64,000 nt of DNA. It comes from Dysidea avara. Its lineage: Eukaryota > Porifera > Demospongiae > Dictyoceratida > Dysideidae. How positions within the stretch are numbered: the first letter of the stretch is position 1; each line of letters starts with the position of its first letter. The notes below the pieces were generated by a model. That model saw only the letters and a list, made by a program, of their open reading frames with translations. It did not search any database and had not been told where the DNA came from. The stretch spans positions 33,119,116 through 33,183,115 of the forward strand of contig NC_089275.1 in the NCBI RefSeq assembly GCF_963678975.1, read 5' to 3'. The position numbers and the translations under genes are program-made. This document shows positions 1-11,175 of the stretch, in pieces.

Positions 1-1251
1 AGTTCCCAGTATTCATCATCATATGGTATTAAATCTCCAATGACCATTGGCAACAGGCGTGCAAGAAGCCACATTTGTGAAGCTATATATAAATAGAAAT
101 AAATAACAAATTTCCACGTGNNNNNNNNNNNNNNNNNNNNNNNNNNNNNNNNNNNNNNNNNNNNNNNNNNNNNNNNNNNNNNNNNNNNNNNNNNNNNNNN
201 NNNNNNNNNNNNNNNNNNNNNNNNNNNNNNNNNNNNNNNNNNNNNNNNNNNNNNNNNNNNNNNNNNNNNNNNNNNNNNNNNNNNNNNNNNNNNNNNNNNN
301 NNNNNNNNNNNNNNNNNNNNTGTATGTAATCAATCCAGGAAAGTACAGACAATTCTCATGATAGTTAGTACCAAAACTATGACGTGTTAGTGCAAGTCAA
401 CACCTACTCACTCAAGAAATAGCACACAAAAAGACAAAGGTAAGTCCATGGTGTATGTTGCTGCAGTTGGCAAAAAGACATGTCTTAGGCTTAAGTGACA
501 TCAAACAGTAAAGTGACTGCCTCAGTCATTGTCAACTTCTGCTTGGCTAAAGGCATCAGTCTAGTTAGTCAGGTAGCCAGTTAGTAGAAAAAATTCACTT
601 AATTCAATCTCACTATATGGAACAATTCAATACAAAAAAATGACAGATTGTTTTATCGTAGTGTATGAAAATATTTCTGTCATATAACAGAGATAGCTAT
701 ACTGAGAGATGATTGGTGTATACAGACATCTTTAGTTGTTGATCAGTTGCCTATCTAACCAATGAAATCCATACAAGTGCAAATTATATTCATATGGCAA
801 TATGTGACAGTAAGCTTTTTCTATGTTACATTAATTATTTTTAACATGATTCATTATTGAAGAGAATTCATTAGCTCATACAGTGCACATAATAATTGTC
901 TTCAAGGCAAACCCTTCAAGTTTTCTTCAAGTGATCACTGTTTACTGTAAAAAAATTAAATCCAAACCTGGCTGACTGAGAACTTCAAAATAATTGTTAT
1001 TGTATATCAGAAACAATTGTACTTAAAATCATTTGTTCAGTATTGCCTTCTTTAGTGGTCAGCTACTTACTTATTCAGGTAATGGAATCCTTACAACTGT
1101 TAAGTATATTCATACCACTCAATGAGACAGGTATGACATATTTGGTTTCTTAAATGTTATTCATTATTAAAGTAAATTCATTGGTCCATATGATGTATAT
1201 AGCACTTCACCAAGTGTCTATACACACAAATATTCTGAAGGTGTTATAGTG
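1..1251. other. Unassigned AT-rich sequence with assembly gap
   Basis: Positions 121-320 are exactly 200 N, the usual placeholder for a scaffold gap of unknown size. The flanking sequence on both sides is AT-rich, and I see no gene, TIR pair or tandem repeat in it. Open frames that cross the gap are artefacts. Confidence 0.9.
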
Positions 1252-1253
1252 TA

Positions 1254-1980
1254 CCGTATAGCGGGAAATTTTCGAAAGGTTAAATGTTCGAAAAATTCGA
1301 AAATAACAATGTGTTTTCGAAAATATTTTTTCGAAAATAGTACATCCCGGCTTTGAAATGACAATCAAAGAAAGTATGGTTAGGTATATATATGAATGAT
1401 TTTTGCGAGTGCACGCATGCATAGTTTCTACCAATATCAGTTAGCTATAGGCCTAATGTATTAGTCTATAGCTAGGCACTGGGGCAGCTAGCCATATAGC
1501 TATAGCTAGATACCATGCATGCGCGTGTATATGAGTGAGCACGAATGACGCCACGAGTCTTGAAACCTATAAGAGCTCGAGAGACCAGAAATTACTAGGA
1601 AAGACTATAATTATCAGCAAACATCTATATGGGCTGAAAAACGCCATGTACTTAGCTATGGTTCAATCCGCAGCTCGATCCGCAGGCCTCTGAGGCGAAG
1701 TCCGCCAAGCAACATGGTTCAACCTACAAATTAAGGAAGACTCTAGGGTAGCTAGACGAGATTCTATCAAAGCTAGATTGGGCGTTTATTTAGCTATACT
1801 GAACAATCAAAGCAGCTATGTATGTGATGAACACAACCATGTACTGTTAGTTTCCTCTGTGAATTAATTATCTACTTTGCGGCACGGTAAAGAGGCATTG
1901 TTTCGAAAATATTTTTTCGAATTTCCAATCAAGCACTCTTTTTCGAAAATTTAACCTTTCGAAAATTTCCCGCTATACGG
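1254..1980. mobile_element. MITE, TA-flanked, TIR CCGTATAGCGGGAAATTTTC
   Basis: A 727-bp non-coding element. The first 32 bases (CCGTATAGCGGG...) are repeated as a perfect inverted copy at 1949-1980, and both ends are rich in TTCGAAAA. It is flanked by TA on each side (1252-1253 and 1981-1982), the target duplication expected of Tc1/mariner-type elements. No transposase frame is present, so it is non-autonomous. Confidence 0.85.
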
Positions 1981-1982
1981 TA

Positions 1983-3146
1983 TATCAATGAAATCCATGA
2001 AGACTGTATTTACATACTCTAATAGAACATTCACTGATGTCGCAAAATTGTTTCCATATTTAATTTTCGTAGAAATTTTTTGGGTTTCTCTGAAGACATT
2101 TTTGGGTTTGGTTATGCTTAATCAATAGCTACTACCAAACTGGCACTGAAGCTGGTTTTTAAGTGATATTTTTGGCCAGGAAAGCCCATCCTTACTATAT
2201 GGTACAGTAGTATTACTGTACTGTATGACACCCTGGTGAGAAGTAAAACATTGCAGCAATGCTTAAGAATGCAGGAGTATAACATTAATTTAACAGTATA
2301 GCTAATGACTCAATATATACTCACTGTACTGCAGCTGCAGTGAAAATAGTATAATCAATCTCATTATCACCTGTGTAAGCAAAGATAAGAAATAGCTAGT
2401 AGCTGTGCATACAATATTATAGCTAGTACATACAGTTGTATGCATCTTACCTATGCTAATTTACAGCTATAGCTATGCAGGCAGGACTGCCCAGAAACTC
2501 AGCTATAGATGCCCAGGGAAATGTGCATGTAGTCAGTACATTGTTTCATGGTCCCTACCAGGGGACAAATTACCCAAGTTTCCCTCCAACTCTGGAGCCT
2601 TTAGCTCAGCTACCACTCCACAATGTAAATTTACTTGCTAGTTGGCCACATTATATTGTTGTCAATGAATAACAAAATTTACTTGTTTAACTATACATGC
2701 TGCCACTCTAACTATGCAGGCCTGGTGCTTGAGAATAAAGTTGCTAAGTCTATAATTTGTTTTCTGGTTTTCTTTCACCTGTCATCATCGTCGATTCATA
2801 GAAGGTTTGTTATTATCAAGGGGGATCCAGGGGTCGCACTAGGGTAGTAGTATGTATATGGAGCAGGGGATCTGGGGCTGCAAAGCTAAAGCTATTTCAT
2901 ATGTTTCAGGACTGAAAATTTTGATGTGTAGTGGTTTATGCACAAATCTCTAGCTTTTTATGTAGACTACATATATTGATCAACAGTTGTATAAAGATAA
3001 GTGAGTCATGATTAGCAGTTCAGTTAGGAGCTATGGACCTAAAGAAAGGCATACAAAGTACCATGTGCATTTCATTTGCAGAATATTCTTAGTAGGCTAA
3101 GTGTGTCCATGCATGGGATAATGTTGTAGATGCTAGTTTTTCATAC
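1983..3146. other. No recognisable feature
   Basis: AT-rich sequence with no domain, TIR pair or long tandem repeat that I can support. A 65-residue frame at 2475-2672 (proline-rich, no known motif) is too short and unsupported to call a gene. Confidence 0.6.
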
Positions 3147-3154
3147 TCAGCAAC

Positions 3155-3417
3155 CGGTGTTGGGCAAGTTACTTTGTAAAAGTAACTAATTACATATTAC
3201 TTGCAACTGAACTATTTAGTTACAGTTACATATTACCCATAAAATAAAGTAACTATAATAATATTACACATTATATTACTTTGTGTCCACAGCTTTAAGC
3301 TATCACGTGTGAAACTACCACCTTATCATGTGACATGATTGCATTGTTTGGACAATGTGCAGATCTTGGTTATAAGTAAGAAGCTGGTGAATAAGCTTCA
3401 TTACTCCCAACACTGTG
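3155..3417. mobile_element. hAT-type MITE with 8-bp target duplication
   Basis: A 263-bp element starting CGGTGTTGGGCAAG and ending CCCAACACTGTG. It is flanked by the same 8 bases, TCAGCAAC, at 3147-3154 and 3418-3425, which is the hAT signature. Its interior is full of AGTAACTAATTAC-like motifs. A longer, inverted, right-truncated relative is at 43522-44407. Confidence 0.85.
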
Positions 3418-3425
3418 TCAGCAAC

Positions 3426-4163
3426 TATGGAGGAAATATGGTGACTGTACTATTAGAGTATTTGACTGACGAGTATCTCTATCTTGATTTTGTGTATTGC
3501 GTTTTTTTGAGAAATGAAGAGGGAGGAACATGCCCCCTATGCCCCCCTTGGATCCCCCACTGATTAGACTACTGCTCTTTCATGAGATGCATCACATGAA
3601 AACATAAATTATGCCAAATTAACCATACATTGAATTTTTATATAAAAATTATTATGAAAAATATTCGCACAAATGTAGAAAAGGTGCAGCCTAAGTCTAG
3701 ATGACAGAGTTGTGAAATCAAAAATGGTGGCCAAGAAATGGGTGCTAATTAGTACATCATTGTAGCCATTTCTTGGAGACTACCTTTGATAACAGAGCTT
3801 TTTTCACCCAGCCTTTTGAAGGTCACATTTTTTTACAGCTTGGTTGTTTTAAATTTCTTTTTACACTCCCAAAGCCAACCATAAACTGGCATTGGGGAAT
3901 TCCCCAGTTTTTTCTTATCTACGGATGAAATGATGACAGAAGTTAGAATTAAGTTCATACAGTTCAGTAGTACTGTATGGTAGGGACCACAAAGGTTTGG
4001 GCATGGCCCATGAAAAAACATAACCCCAAAACCAGCCTAAGTTTTACTTGACGATGATGAGGCAGTATTGGTTAGGTAAAACTAAGCCCAAACAAGCCTT
4101 CAGATCGACCTAAAACACTTTCAACAAGTTGCTATGGAATTTTAAATATTGAACGGAACTTTC
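3426..4163. repeat. Degenerate copy of the foldback hairpin repeat
   Basis: Around 3700-3920 the sequence is a diverged relative of the long inverted repeat found at 11176-11492 and 17268-17585. It keeps GGTGGCCAAGAAATGG, CATTTCTTGG and TTTTTTTACAGCTTGG. The arms no longer pair well. At 3438-3475 there is a degenerate version of the dispersed TACTATTAGAGTAT motif. No gene was seen. Confidence 0.5.
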
Positions 4164-4206
4164 TAGTGACTGACTGATTGACTGACTGATTGACTGACTG
4201 ACTGAT
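4164..4206. repeat. TGAC/TGAT microsatellite
   Basis: Short run of alternating TGAC and TGAT units. The 360 bases after it (to about 4567) hold no recognisable feature apart from a duplicated 20-bp phrase (GCATAATGGATACTTCA) near 4520-4560. Confidence 0.8.
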
Positions 4207-4568
4207 GCCTTCAGACAAGCATAACTTGATAACAGTTAAGGCTACGGGCTTGATGATTTCAGTGTTTGGCCTGAGAGGTGCTTTTTGGCATACCAAAGTG
4301 CATACAATGCATTCTTCATGGACTTACCAGTGTCCTTTTCTGTGTCCATTCATCTTTGTTGACAGCGAAAAGTGTTGATTTGGTGGTAGCACGTGATGGC
4401 TTCCCTTCATAACAGAAATCTTCCGTATTATTCATAGTAACTACTTTGATTGCAGAGGTGCTTTTCGAGCACTTCTTGATTCATACTGCTGTGTAATGGG
4501 TTGAACATGGCTGACAATGAAGCATAATGGATACTTCACTTAAGCATAATGGATACTTCATTTCTTAG

Positions 4569-4970
4569 GCAGACAATGATTTTTTTGAACAAAAGCTGGA
4601 ATCACTATATGACTTTTTTTGTCTAAGGAATGCTCCCAGAAATCATTGGGAAGTGGTGCACAAGGAGACCAGTGGCTGACACAGCAAATGTTGTACCAAG
4701 AACAGTTACTGTCTGTGTATCAACTGAAGACCACCTGGATTGCGAAGATGAAGACATCACAAGATTATGGTGTTACTGTCAAGAACCAAGCTTTGGTGGT
4801 ATGGTATTATGTGACAATGAAGAGTGCCCTATAAAGTGGTTCCATTTTACTGTCTACAAATCAGATGCCCCCCTAAAGATCGTTGGTATTGTCCATCTTG
4901 TTGAAAGCTGCCACAATTTACCAAAGGTAAAGGCTCCAAAAAGAATCTCAATAAAGACTCAGCTATAAAT
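4569..4970 (+). pseudogene. C-terminal PHD-finger exon of a transposon ORF2 (possibly YqaJ type)
   Basis: An exon that begins after a TTTCTTAG splice acceptor. The frame reads NDFFEQKLESLYDFF, then a TAA at about 4624, then MLPEIIGKW and a PHD finger: WCYCQ, VLCDNEECP, KWFHF. One frameshift after WFHF moves the rest of the finger (PPKDRWYCPSC) into another frame. The Cys/His spacing fits a C4HC3 PHD finger. The DFF...LPEI stretch resembles the end of YqaJ-like nucleases that accompany ISL2EU-type DDE transposases in animals. It converges tail-to-tail with the transposase at 4979-8590, as expected for the second gene of such an element. The PHD call is firm. The YqaJ link is an inference from family knowledge, because the nuclease core is absent. 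Confidence 0.6.
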
Positions 4971-4978
4971 CCTAAATT

Positions 4979-5508
4979 TTAATCTTGACTAACAACTGAT
5001 GGACACAAGTTTACACATGCACAGCATACACTTACACTTTTATCAATGGTACTGTCATTTTCATCACCAACAATTAATCTAATTGGTAATGTTCCTTGTA
5101 ATATAGTGTACTTTTGTTTAAGAACACCTATCACCCTCTCTACATGTATTCGAACTACAGACAATTCTTGGCTCCAGTCAACTTCTACTTTCTCTAGCTG
5201 CTTCTTTCCCTTTGTGAAGGGAGGAATCTTCACTTCAGCCATAGCCATTCTTGCATAGTCATCACATGTAAAGCCTCTGTCAGCTAATATCACATCACCT
5301 AAATAATTAACAGTGTTGTAAAATGCACAATGATGGTAATACATCTTACCTGGAAGCAAATGTTGAATTAAGCCAGATTGTTCAGTAATTTCTTTATCTG
5401 ACATCTGCCCACCAACACATTTTGATATATGAGAAATTGTTCCTTGTGGAGTAATTCCAATCAAGAATTTAATAGTGGAGTGATGCTTGTAATTACTCCA
5501 AACTTGTG
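4979..5508 (-). pseudogene. DDE transposase (DDE_Tnp_4 type), C-terminal half
   Basis: The minus strand encodes the second half of a THAP/DDE transposase. In order it has the block WSNYKHHSTIKF, IGITPQGTISHISK, LLPGDVILADRGF (second catalytic Asp), KIPPFTKGKKQL, and VRIHVERVIGVLKQKYTIL (catalytic Glu region), and ends NLCPSVVSQD. A 51-nt intron with GT-AG ends (5299-5349) interrupts LLPG/DVILADRGF in phase. The first half lies at 7590-8590. The two halves are separated by a 2.1-kb inserted element, so the protein cannot be made. Family features such as the LADRGF motif and the HVER helix make the DDE_Tnp_4 (ISL2EU/Harbinger-related) call secure. Confidence 0.88.
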
Positions 5509-7589
5509 TAGTAGAGCAGCATAACTAGCAAAAATGAGCAAATTGTGCACTTTTTAAAGAAAGTATGAAACTTTGCACATAGTTTCTACAGACCATGAAG
5601 AGTTTTTTAAGATATGGAGTCATCGCAGATTTGACCTTTGGTCACCTTTACAATCACTTTTGTGTGCAAAACATTGTATTTCTGCAATTAAACTACATAA
5701 CATTAAATCTAAACTACCTAAATGGGATGCCAAATGAAAGCTCTTGTTTTAAGGAATACACTGGTACTTGAATCAAGTTCATACCATAATTTGGTTGAAA
5801 GTATAACTGATTAAAGTTAAAATTACCTGACTCAGTGTAAAATTATTATATACAACAGGGATGTAAGAATATATCTATGCTTCATATATTTGTATTGTAG
5901 ATAAAGCAGCCCTATAGGAGGCTGCTTCACTTTTACCAAGGAGTTCATAGCTAATTTGCTTGTCATGTCATGTTGTGGCCACATGACAAGTATGCAAATT
6001 AATTTTCAGCAGCTATGACAAATGCACCTGTTGTGGATGCTAAATTATTTGATGGTGCTGCCATTGTACAGATGCTGAATCCTGGAACAGTGAAAACCTT
6101 TCAAGAATATGCTGACAAAGTGTTTTTGCCTTATGTATTTCAACAGCTGTCAACAGCCCAGAGAGTGGATGTTGTTTGGGATAAATACATTGTAAATAGT
6201 TTAAAAGATGTGACCAGACCAAAGAGAGGCAAAGGAATTCGAAGAAGAGTAGCTTCTACCACTCATCTCCCTAAAAACTGGAGAGACTTTCTTCTGGTGA
6301 ACGAGAACAAAGCAGAATTATTACAACTTTTTGTCACAACAAATTGCAAGTGTTACAACTGATGAGGGAAAGGTGGTCTATGCAACTAATGGGAAGATTT
6401 TTTCTGAGCACAAAATTGATGCTGATGTGACAGAGCTTTCCCCCTGCTCACACGAAGAAGCAGATACACGTCTTCTACTGCATGCAAGAGATGCTGTGCA
6501 GAAAGGATACAGAAGATTGTGCATACGTACAGTAGATACAGATGTTGTAATCCTGGCAATTGCTATGTTTAGTCAGATTAATCCGGATGAGCTGTGGTTA
6601 GCATTTGGTATTAAATTACATTTCAGGTATATGCCAATTCATGAAATTGTCAGGGGATTGGATCCAGTGATGTGCAAAACTTTGCCAGTTTTTCATGCAT
6701 TTACTGGATGTGACACAGTTTCAGCATTTGGAGGACAAGGGAAAAAGACAGCCTGGAGTGTGTGGAAAGTATTTCCTGATGTTACTGAAGTATTTGAAGA
6801 CCTCATGCTCATGGAAGACAACATTAGTGACTTGTCTTTGTCATTATTGGAGCGATTTGTAATGCTGCTGTATGATCAGACCAGTGATCTTCTAACAGTC
6901 AATGATGCCAGGAAACAGTTATTTACACAGAAGTCAAGAAGCCTGGAGAACATACCACCAACACAAGCAGCACTCAAGCAACACATTAAGAGGGTAAGCT
7001 ACCAAGCACATTGCTGGAGTATAGCAGTAATTCAGATTCCGGAATTCCTTAGTCCAGCAGAATGGGGGTGGTGGAAGGATGCTACAGGGTGGCATCCACT
7101 ATGGACCACACTCCCAGAAGCTTCACAAGGTTGTCATGAACTAATATGCTGTGCATGCAAGAAAGGGTGCACTGCAAGGTGCAAATGTGTCAAGACTGTT
7201 TTAAAGTGCACTCTACTCTGCATGCTCTGGGGAATGTGAAAGACAGACATAGTTAAATTCATGTATATTTGATAAAAATTTTAATCAAATATTTAAATTG
7301 TTATAACGTGAGAACAAAATAAGGTATGAGCTTAATTCAAGCACCAGTGTATTCCTTAAAGCAAGAGCTTGCATTTGGTATCCCATTAAGGTAGTTTTGA
7401 TTAAAATTTATGTACTATAATTGCAGAAATACAATATATTGTACACAAATGTGATCATAAAGGTCACCAAAGGTCAAATCTGCGATGGCTCCATACCCAA
7501 AATAATTCTTCATAATCTGTTGAAACTATGTACAAAATTTCATACTTTCTTCAAAAAGTGCACAATATCTCGGCTATGCCGCTCTACTA
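5509..7589. mobile_element. Long-TIR element with CXC/nuclease-like gene, 3-bp TSD
   Basis: A 2,081-bp unit. Its ends are inverted repeats of about 310 bp, diverged, starting TAGTAGAGC at each outer end. It interrupts the DDE transposase between codons for ARA and QVWSNYK. The trinucleotide GTG lies on both sides (5506-5508 and 7590-7592), and removing the unit plus one GTG restores the transposase frame, which fixes the boundaries. It carries one gene (6010-7253). The TIRs contain AAGAAAGTATGAAA and a TGACCTTTGG block. I cannot match this TIR/TSD combination to a named superfamily. Confidence 0.85.
6010..7253 (+). pseudogene. Repeat-family protein: nuclease-like domain plus CXC (tesmin-like) domain
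   Basis: The open part begins after an apparent TTTTCAG acceptor at 6009, so upstream exon(s) are probably missing or unrecognised. The first segment (to about 6330) contains FLPYVFQQL and RVDVVWDKYI. A one-base slip in a T run near 6327 shifts the frame. The second segment has SPCSHEEADTRLLLHA, IRTVDTDVVILA, VFHAFTGCDTVSAFGG and GKKTAW. The acidic residues in EEADTR, DTDV and GCD resemble the metal-binding acidic cluster of PIN/FEN1-like nucleases. The C-terminus is cysteine-rich (CCACKKGCTARCKCVK), a CXC/tesmin-like domain, and a second slip near 7220 moves its last cysteines out of frame. Multi-copy proteins of this type are known from invertebrates, to my knowledge without a settled function. 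The nuclease assignment is an inference. Confidence 0.65.
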
Positions 7590-8595
7590 GTGCACGTGCC
7601 AGTAAATCTGATGGTCTCTCTATGAAAACTTCAGTGCAGTCTATTATAACTGCACACTTCTTAAAAAACTTTCTAAATGCTGTGGGCATTGTTTAACGTA
7701 GAGTATCTCTGTCAGGACATTTGATAAAAGGAGCAGTCTTCACAGCCATTACATCCAATACCTGGTGAAAATATCTAGATACAGTGCTACAATGCACCCT
7801 AAATCGGAATGCAAGGTCTTCATCCATTAAATTTAGGCGAAGTTTCATGAAGAACATGATTAAGATAGACATTTTTGATAACCTTGTGTTATCAGGTAAG
7901 GCTGATGATACAAGGTCAAACAAAGCCTTAAAAACACACCATTCAGCAATACCTGTAAAGACTAAAGTCATAATGTACATCATGGCAAATATATGTGTAA
8001 ACTACCTGTGTAAAATTTCAGTAAGTGATCGCTCTGTTGCAAGTGCTCACTGGATAGTTCTTTCTAAGTATGATACTTTCATTTTAAGCTCATCATTCTC
8101 TTTTCTTAGCCTGTCATTATCCCTCTGTAACTGTATGTACTCCAGCATGAAAGCATCATCTGTCTGACATCCATCATTCGCGGTTGTTTTGGTGGTTGTA
8201 CTAGCTGCTGCTACAGAACTAGCATTGCCAACATCCTCAGAATCAGAAACAACTCTCTTCCTTTTAGCACGTTGTTCAGCCCTATTGTGCCTTTCTGAGT
8301 CAGGAACAGAAATTTTATGGCCCATGTATAAAGTGGACACCCAGTCAGGATCAGTTTTCATACAGTTGTGCTGGCTTGCCTACAAATATAGTTATAGCTA
8401 GTTAATTACTGATAACAAGTATATAAACATGTCTAGCTAACCTGACCTGAAGTGTATAGAGCACACACGAGAAGATGTTGTGGGTGTCCAACCTTCCCTA
8501 TGTATACTGGCAATCCATGCCTCACGCTGCTTTCTTGATAGCTGTTCCGTTGTACTCCCTGGGTTGTGCGGATAGCAGGTATCAAGTAGAAACCT
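7590..8595 (-). pseudogene. THAP-domain DDE transposase, N-terminal half
   Basis: First half of the transposase completed at 4979-5508. Exon 1 (about 8442-8590) encodes the end of a THAP DNA-binding domain: REAWIASIHREGW, SRVCSIHFRSG. A 62-nt intron (8380-8441) follows. Exon 2 has KPAQLYE, a one-base loss in an A run near 8358, then TDPDWVSTLYMGH, a basic stretch and a coiled coil with heptad-like leucines. A 53-nt intron (7953-8005) follows another frameshift near 8052. Exon 3 has TGIAEWCVFKALFDLV, a helix-turn-helix-like STVSRYFHQVLDV, an in-frame TAA at 7693-7695 (where the family usually has a codon such as CAA), then the first catalytic Asp region [20 protein letters not shown], where the 2.1-kb element interrupts. 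The extreme N-terminus is cut off at the junction with the exon duplication at 8616. Confidence 0.85.
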
Positions 8596-8615
8596 TCCGT
8601 ACTAGAGTAACTAAC

Positions 8616-8767
8616 CTAAAATCGGACGGGCTCCAAAATCGGACGTAATTACTCGAGCTACAACAGGAGTTTTTGAACAACTAATATGTCTTTAGATAGT
8701 TTAAGGCTGTGGGACTTTGGGCACCAAGTATCAGCTTTCTCGACTTCTTTGTCTGGTGGCAGCAGCC
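8616..8767 (-). pseudogene. Inverted, broken copy of the exon at 24105-24254
   Basis: The minus strand carries a near-identical copy of the exon at 24105-24254, with the same TTGCAG acceptor and a decayed donor (GTTAGT). A 2-base insertion (CATATTAG for CATGAG) puts the second half out of frame. Homology extends past the exon into the upstream intron, to about 8866. With the 24-kb copy it forms inverted arms around the 15-kb transposon nest. Confidence 0.7.
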
Positions 8768-9005
8768 CTGCAAAGTCATTTCCGATTGATACGTATAATC
8801 GGAAAAAACAGTCGATTCACGGACACTCACCGTCTACATATCAGACTTGCATTCAATCAACAGTTTTTTAAACTAGCGATTTCCAACCTACCAATTTTTC
8901 ACACATATTTTTGCTACTTAAATTATACACCTCCAATAAACGTTTCACAAGCTGCCGTTCCAGTTAATGGTAGCCAATGCCTCGTACTTCGTAATGCACT
9001 TTACT

Positions 9006-10698
9006 ATGATAGGGTCCGCAATGCGAAAAATCGATATCCTCCAATCAACTACCTGACTATTGTCATGTGCTAGGCTTAGTGTAACTTGTATAACACCAGC
9101 GTCGCAGCCAAGTTTGTTACTTTCTTCTGGTAGAAAACAATACAAATGTCTTAAAATCACGTGATTTTTAGCTGCAGCGGTTCGTAGGGTTCTTCGTATG
9201 CCACGATATTCACTCTCAACATTGTTCAACTCAAAGTATTGGTGGTTTGATTTTATTGGTCAGTTTCTGGTGGCAGCACAATCTGTGCAGCTTTTTGACG
9301 ACAGACAAAATGTTTCTTCCTCTGGAGCACAGGACAAGCAGAGCAGCAACTGCGCCGTGGGTCAGCAATGACCAGTACTAGGTAAAGTACCTGCATGCGG
9401 AGTATGGTTATAATTGAAGCTTGTTAGCCATCTGGCTGAGCCATCTATATGCTGAAATTCGGCCAAAATGACGCGATTTTTGCAAACAAATACCAGAATG
9501 TTTGATACATCAGTGAGACAGTCTCCAACAGCAAGGATACGAAGCTTATAAACACCTAACAATACGGCTATCTCGCCCAGTAAACGCATAGAGCAGTCCA
9601 ATGCATGAAATAGGCACTCACGTGACTGATATTCAAATCTCCGAAAATACAACTATAATCTATTCCAATGACCTTAAAATCACTTGGAATCAAGTGACAA
9701 TCAGTTTGTGTGCGTTAGGTTCAGCATCTCGACTAGCCCAGCAGTCTAAGACTTTTCCTGCGATACCATTAGTACAAAACACACCTGCACTGGCCCAGAC
9801 CACGTCTGAGTGAACAATTAACACAAATATTTACAAAAGGAGCACATTGCATGGTTCCTATTCAGAAATGAAAGCGATTTCATGGGTATTTCCGTAATTT
9901 AAATTTCAATCACGTGAGTGCCTATTTTATGCACTGGATTGCTCTATGCGTTTACTGGGCGAGATAGCCGTATTGTTAGGTGTTTATAAGCTTCGTATCC
10001 TTGCTGTTGGAGACTGTCTCACTGATGTATCAACCATTCTGGTATTTGTTTGCAAAAATCGCGTCATTTTGGTCGAATTTCAGCATATAGATGGCTCAGC
10101 CAGATGGCTAACAAGCTTCAATTATAACCATACTCCTCATGCAGGTACTTTACCTAGTACTGGTCATTGCTGACCCACGGCGCAGTTGCTGCTCTGCTTG
10201 TCCTGTGCTCCAGAGGAAGAAACATTTTGTCTGTCGTCAAAAAGCTGCACAGATCGTGCTGCCACCAGAAACTGACCAATAAAATCAAACCACCAATACT
10301 TTGAGTTGATGATAGACTACTTGAACAATGTTGAGAGTGAATATCGTGGCATACGAAGAACCCTACGAACCGCTGCAGCGAAAAATCACGTGATTTTAAG
10401 ACATTTGTATCGTTTTCTACCAGAAGAAAGTAACAAACTTGGCTGCCACGCTGGTGTTATTCAAGTTACACTTAGCCTAACACATGACAATAGTTAGGTA
10501 GTTGATTGGAGGATATCGATTTATCGCGTTGCGGACCCTAACTATGATGATCATAACACACGTACATACTGAAAACTACAACATACTACTACTTATTACC
10601 TAACTATATACTTATTACTACCTATACGTACTTAACTTAACCAATGTCAAAGTCAGGAAATTCGTCCTCAGCAGTAAGCGAATACTGGAGGAGTATCA
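9006..10698. mobile_element. Foldback element with 9-bp target duplication
   Basis: CACTTTACT occurs at 8997-9005 and again at 10699-10707, while copy B has it once. That gives a 9-bp target duplication and a 1,693-bp insertion. The insertion is dominated by two inverted arms of about 615 bp (9010-9624 and 9920-10543) that are almost identical, around a 290-bp centre. The right arm is followed by about 150 bp that have no partner on the left, where one minus-strand frame reads TAEDEFPDFDIG then stop. A 9-bp duplication suggests the Mutator superfamily, but no transposase is present. Confidence 0.75.
9946..10173 (+). other. Open frame in the foldback arm
   Basis: A 75-residue frame (MRLLGEIAVLLGVYKLRILA...) in the right arm, mirrored almost residue for residue by 9362-9582 on the minus strand of the left arm. 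A second mirrored pair is at 10306-10497 (+) and 8945-9229 (-), with IRRTLRTAAAKNHVILRH. Both arms keep these frames open, but no domain is recognised. They may be remnants of a captured exon or simply palindrome shadows. Confidence 0.3.
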
Positions 10699-11175
10699 CA
10701 CTTTACTGGATTAAAATCCATGCGGTATTTATTGAAATACAGCAAATCAAAGCTTGAGAAATAAAAATCCCCATAGGGAGCCCATACAAATAATTGCGTA
10801 CGTAATTCTAATTGGAAGAATGTGCCACCGGTGATACCGTATGGAGGGAAACTTTGGCATCGTTAAAATTTGGCGAATTTGGCGATTGACCATGAATTCG
10901 CCAAATTTTCCCCATCCAAATATTTTGGTGGCGAAGAAAATAGCAAACCAAGCCTCGAACTAATCAATTTTCTACTCAACCAAGGGATGGTAGGCCAGGC
11001 ATTACGCTAGAGCCAAGCCTGCCTCAACTACCTCACTAGGTAGCTAGTTACTGTACACGTGGTAGCTATCCTTGAACCGTCACCTCGAACGGGAATGACA
11101 AGTATAGCCAGTCCTACCATGTTAAGCACGATATTCGCTATTCAAGATGGTGTAGATCTACTGTGTATATAGTAT

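Noticed and set aside
19-390. Open frames across the N block
   Set aside because: They exist only because N is not read as a stop; the real sequence contributes a few codons.
2453-2847. Three short plus-strand frames
   Set aside because: They overlap each other, are 62-70 residues long and have no motif or splice context.
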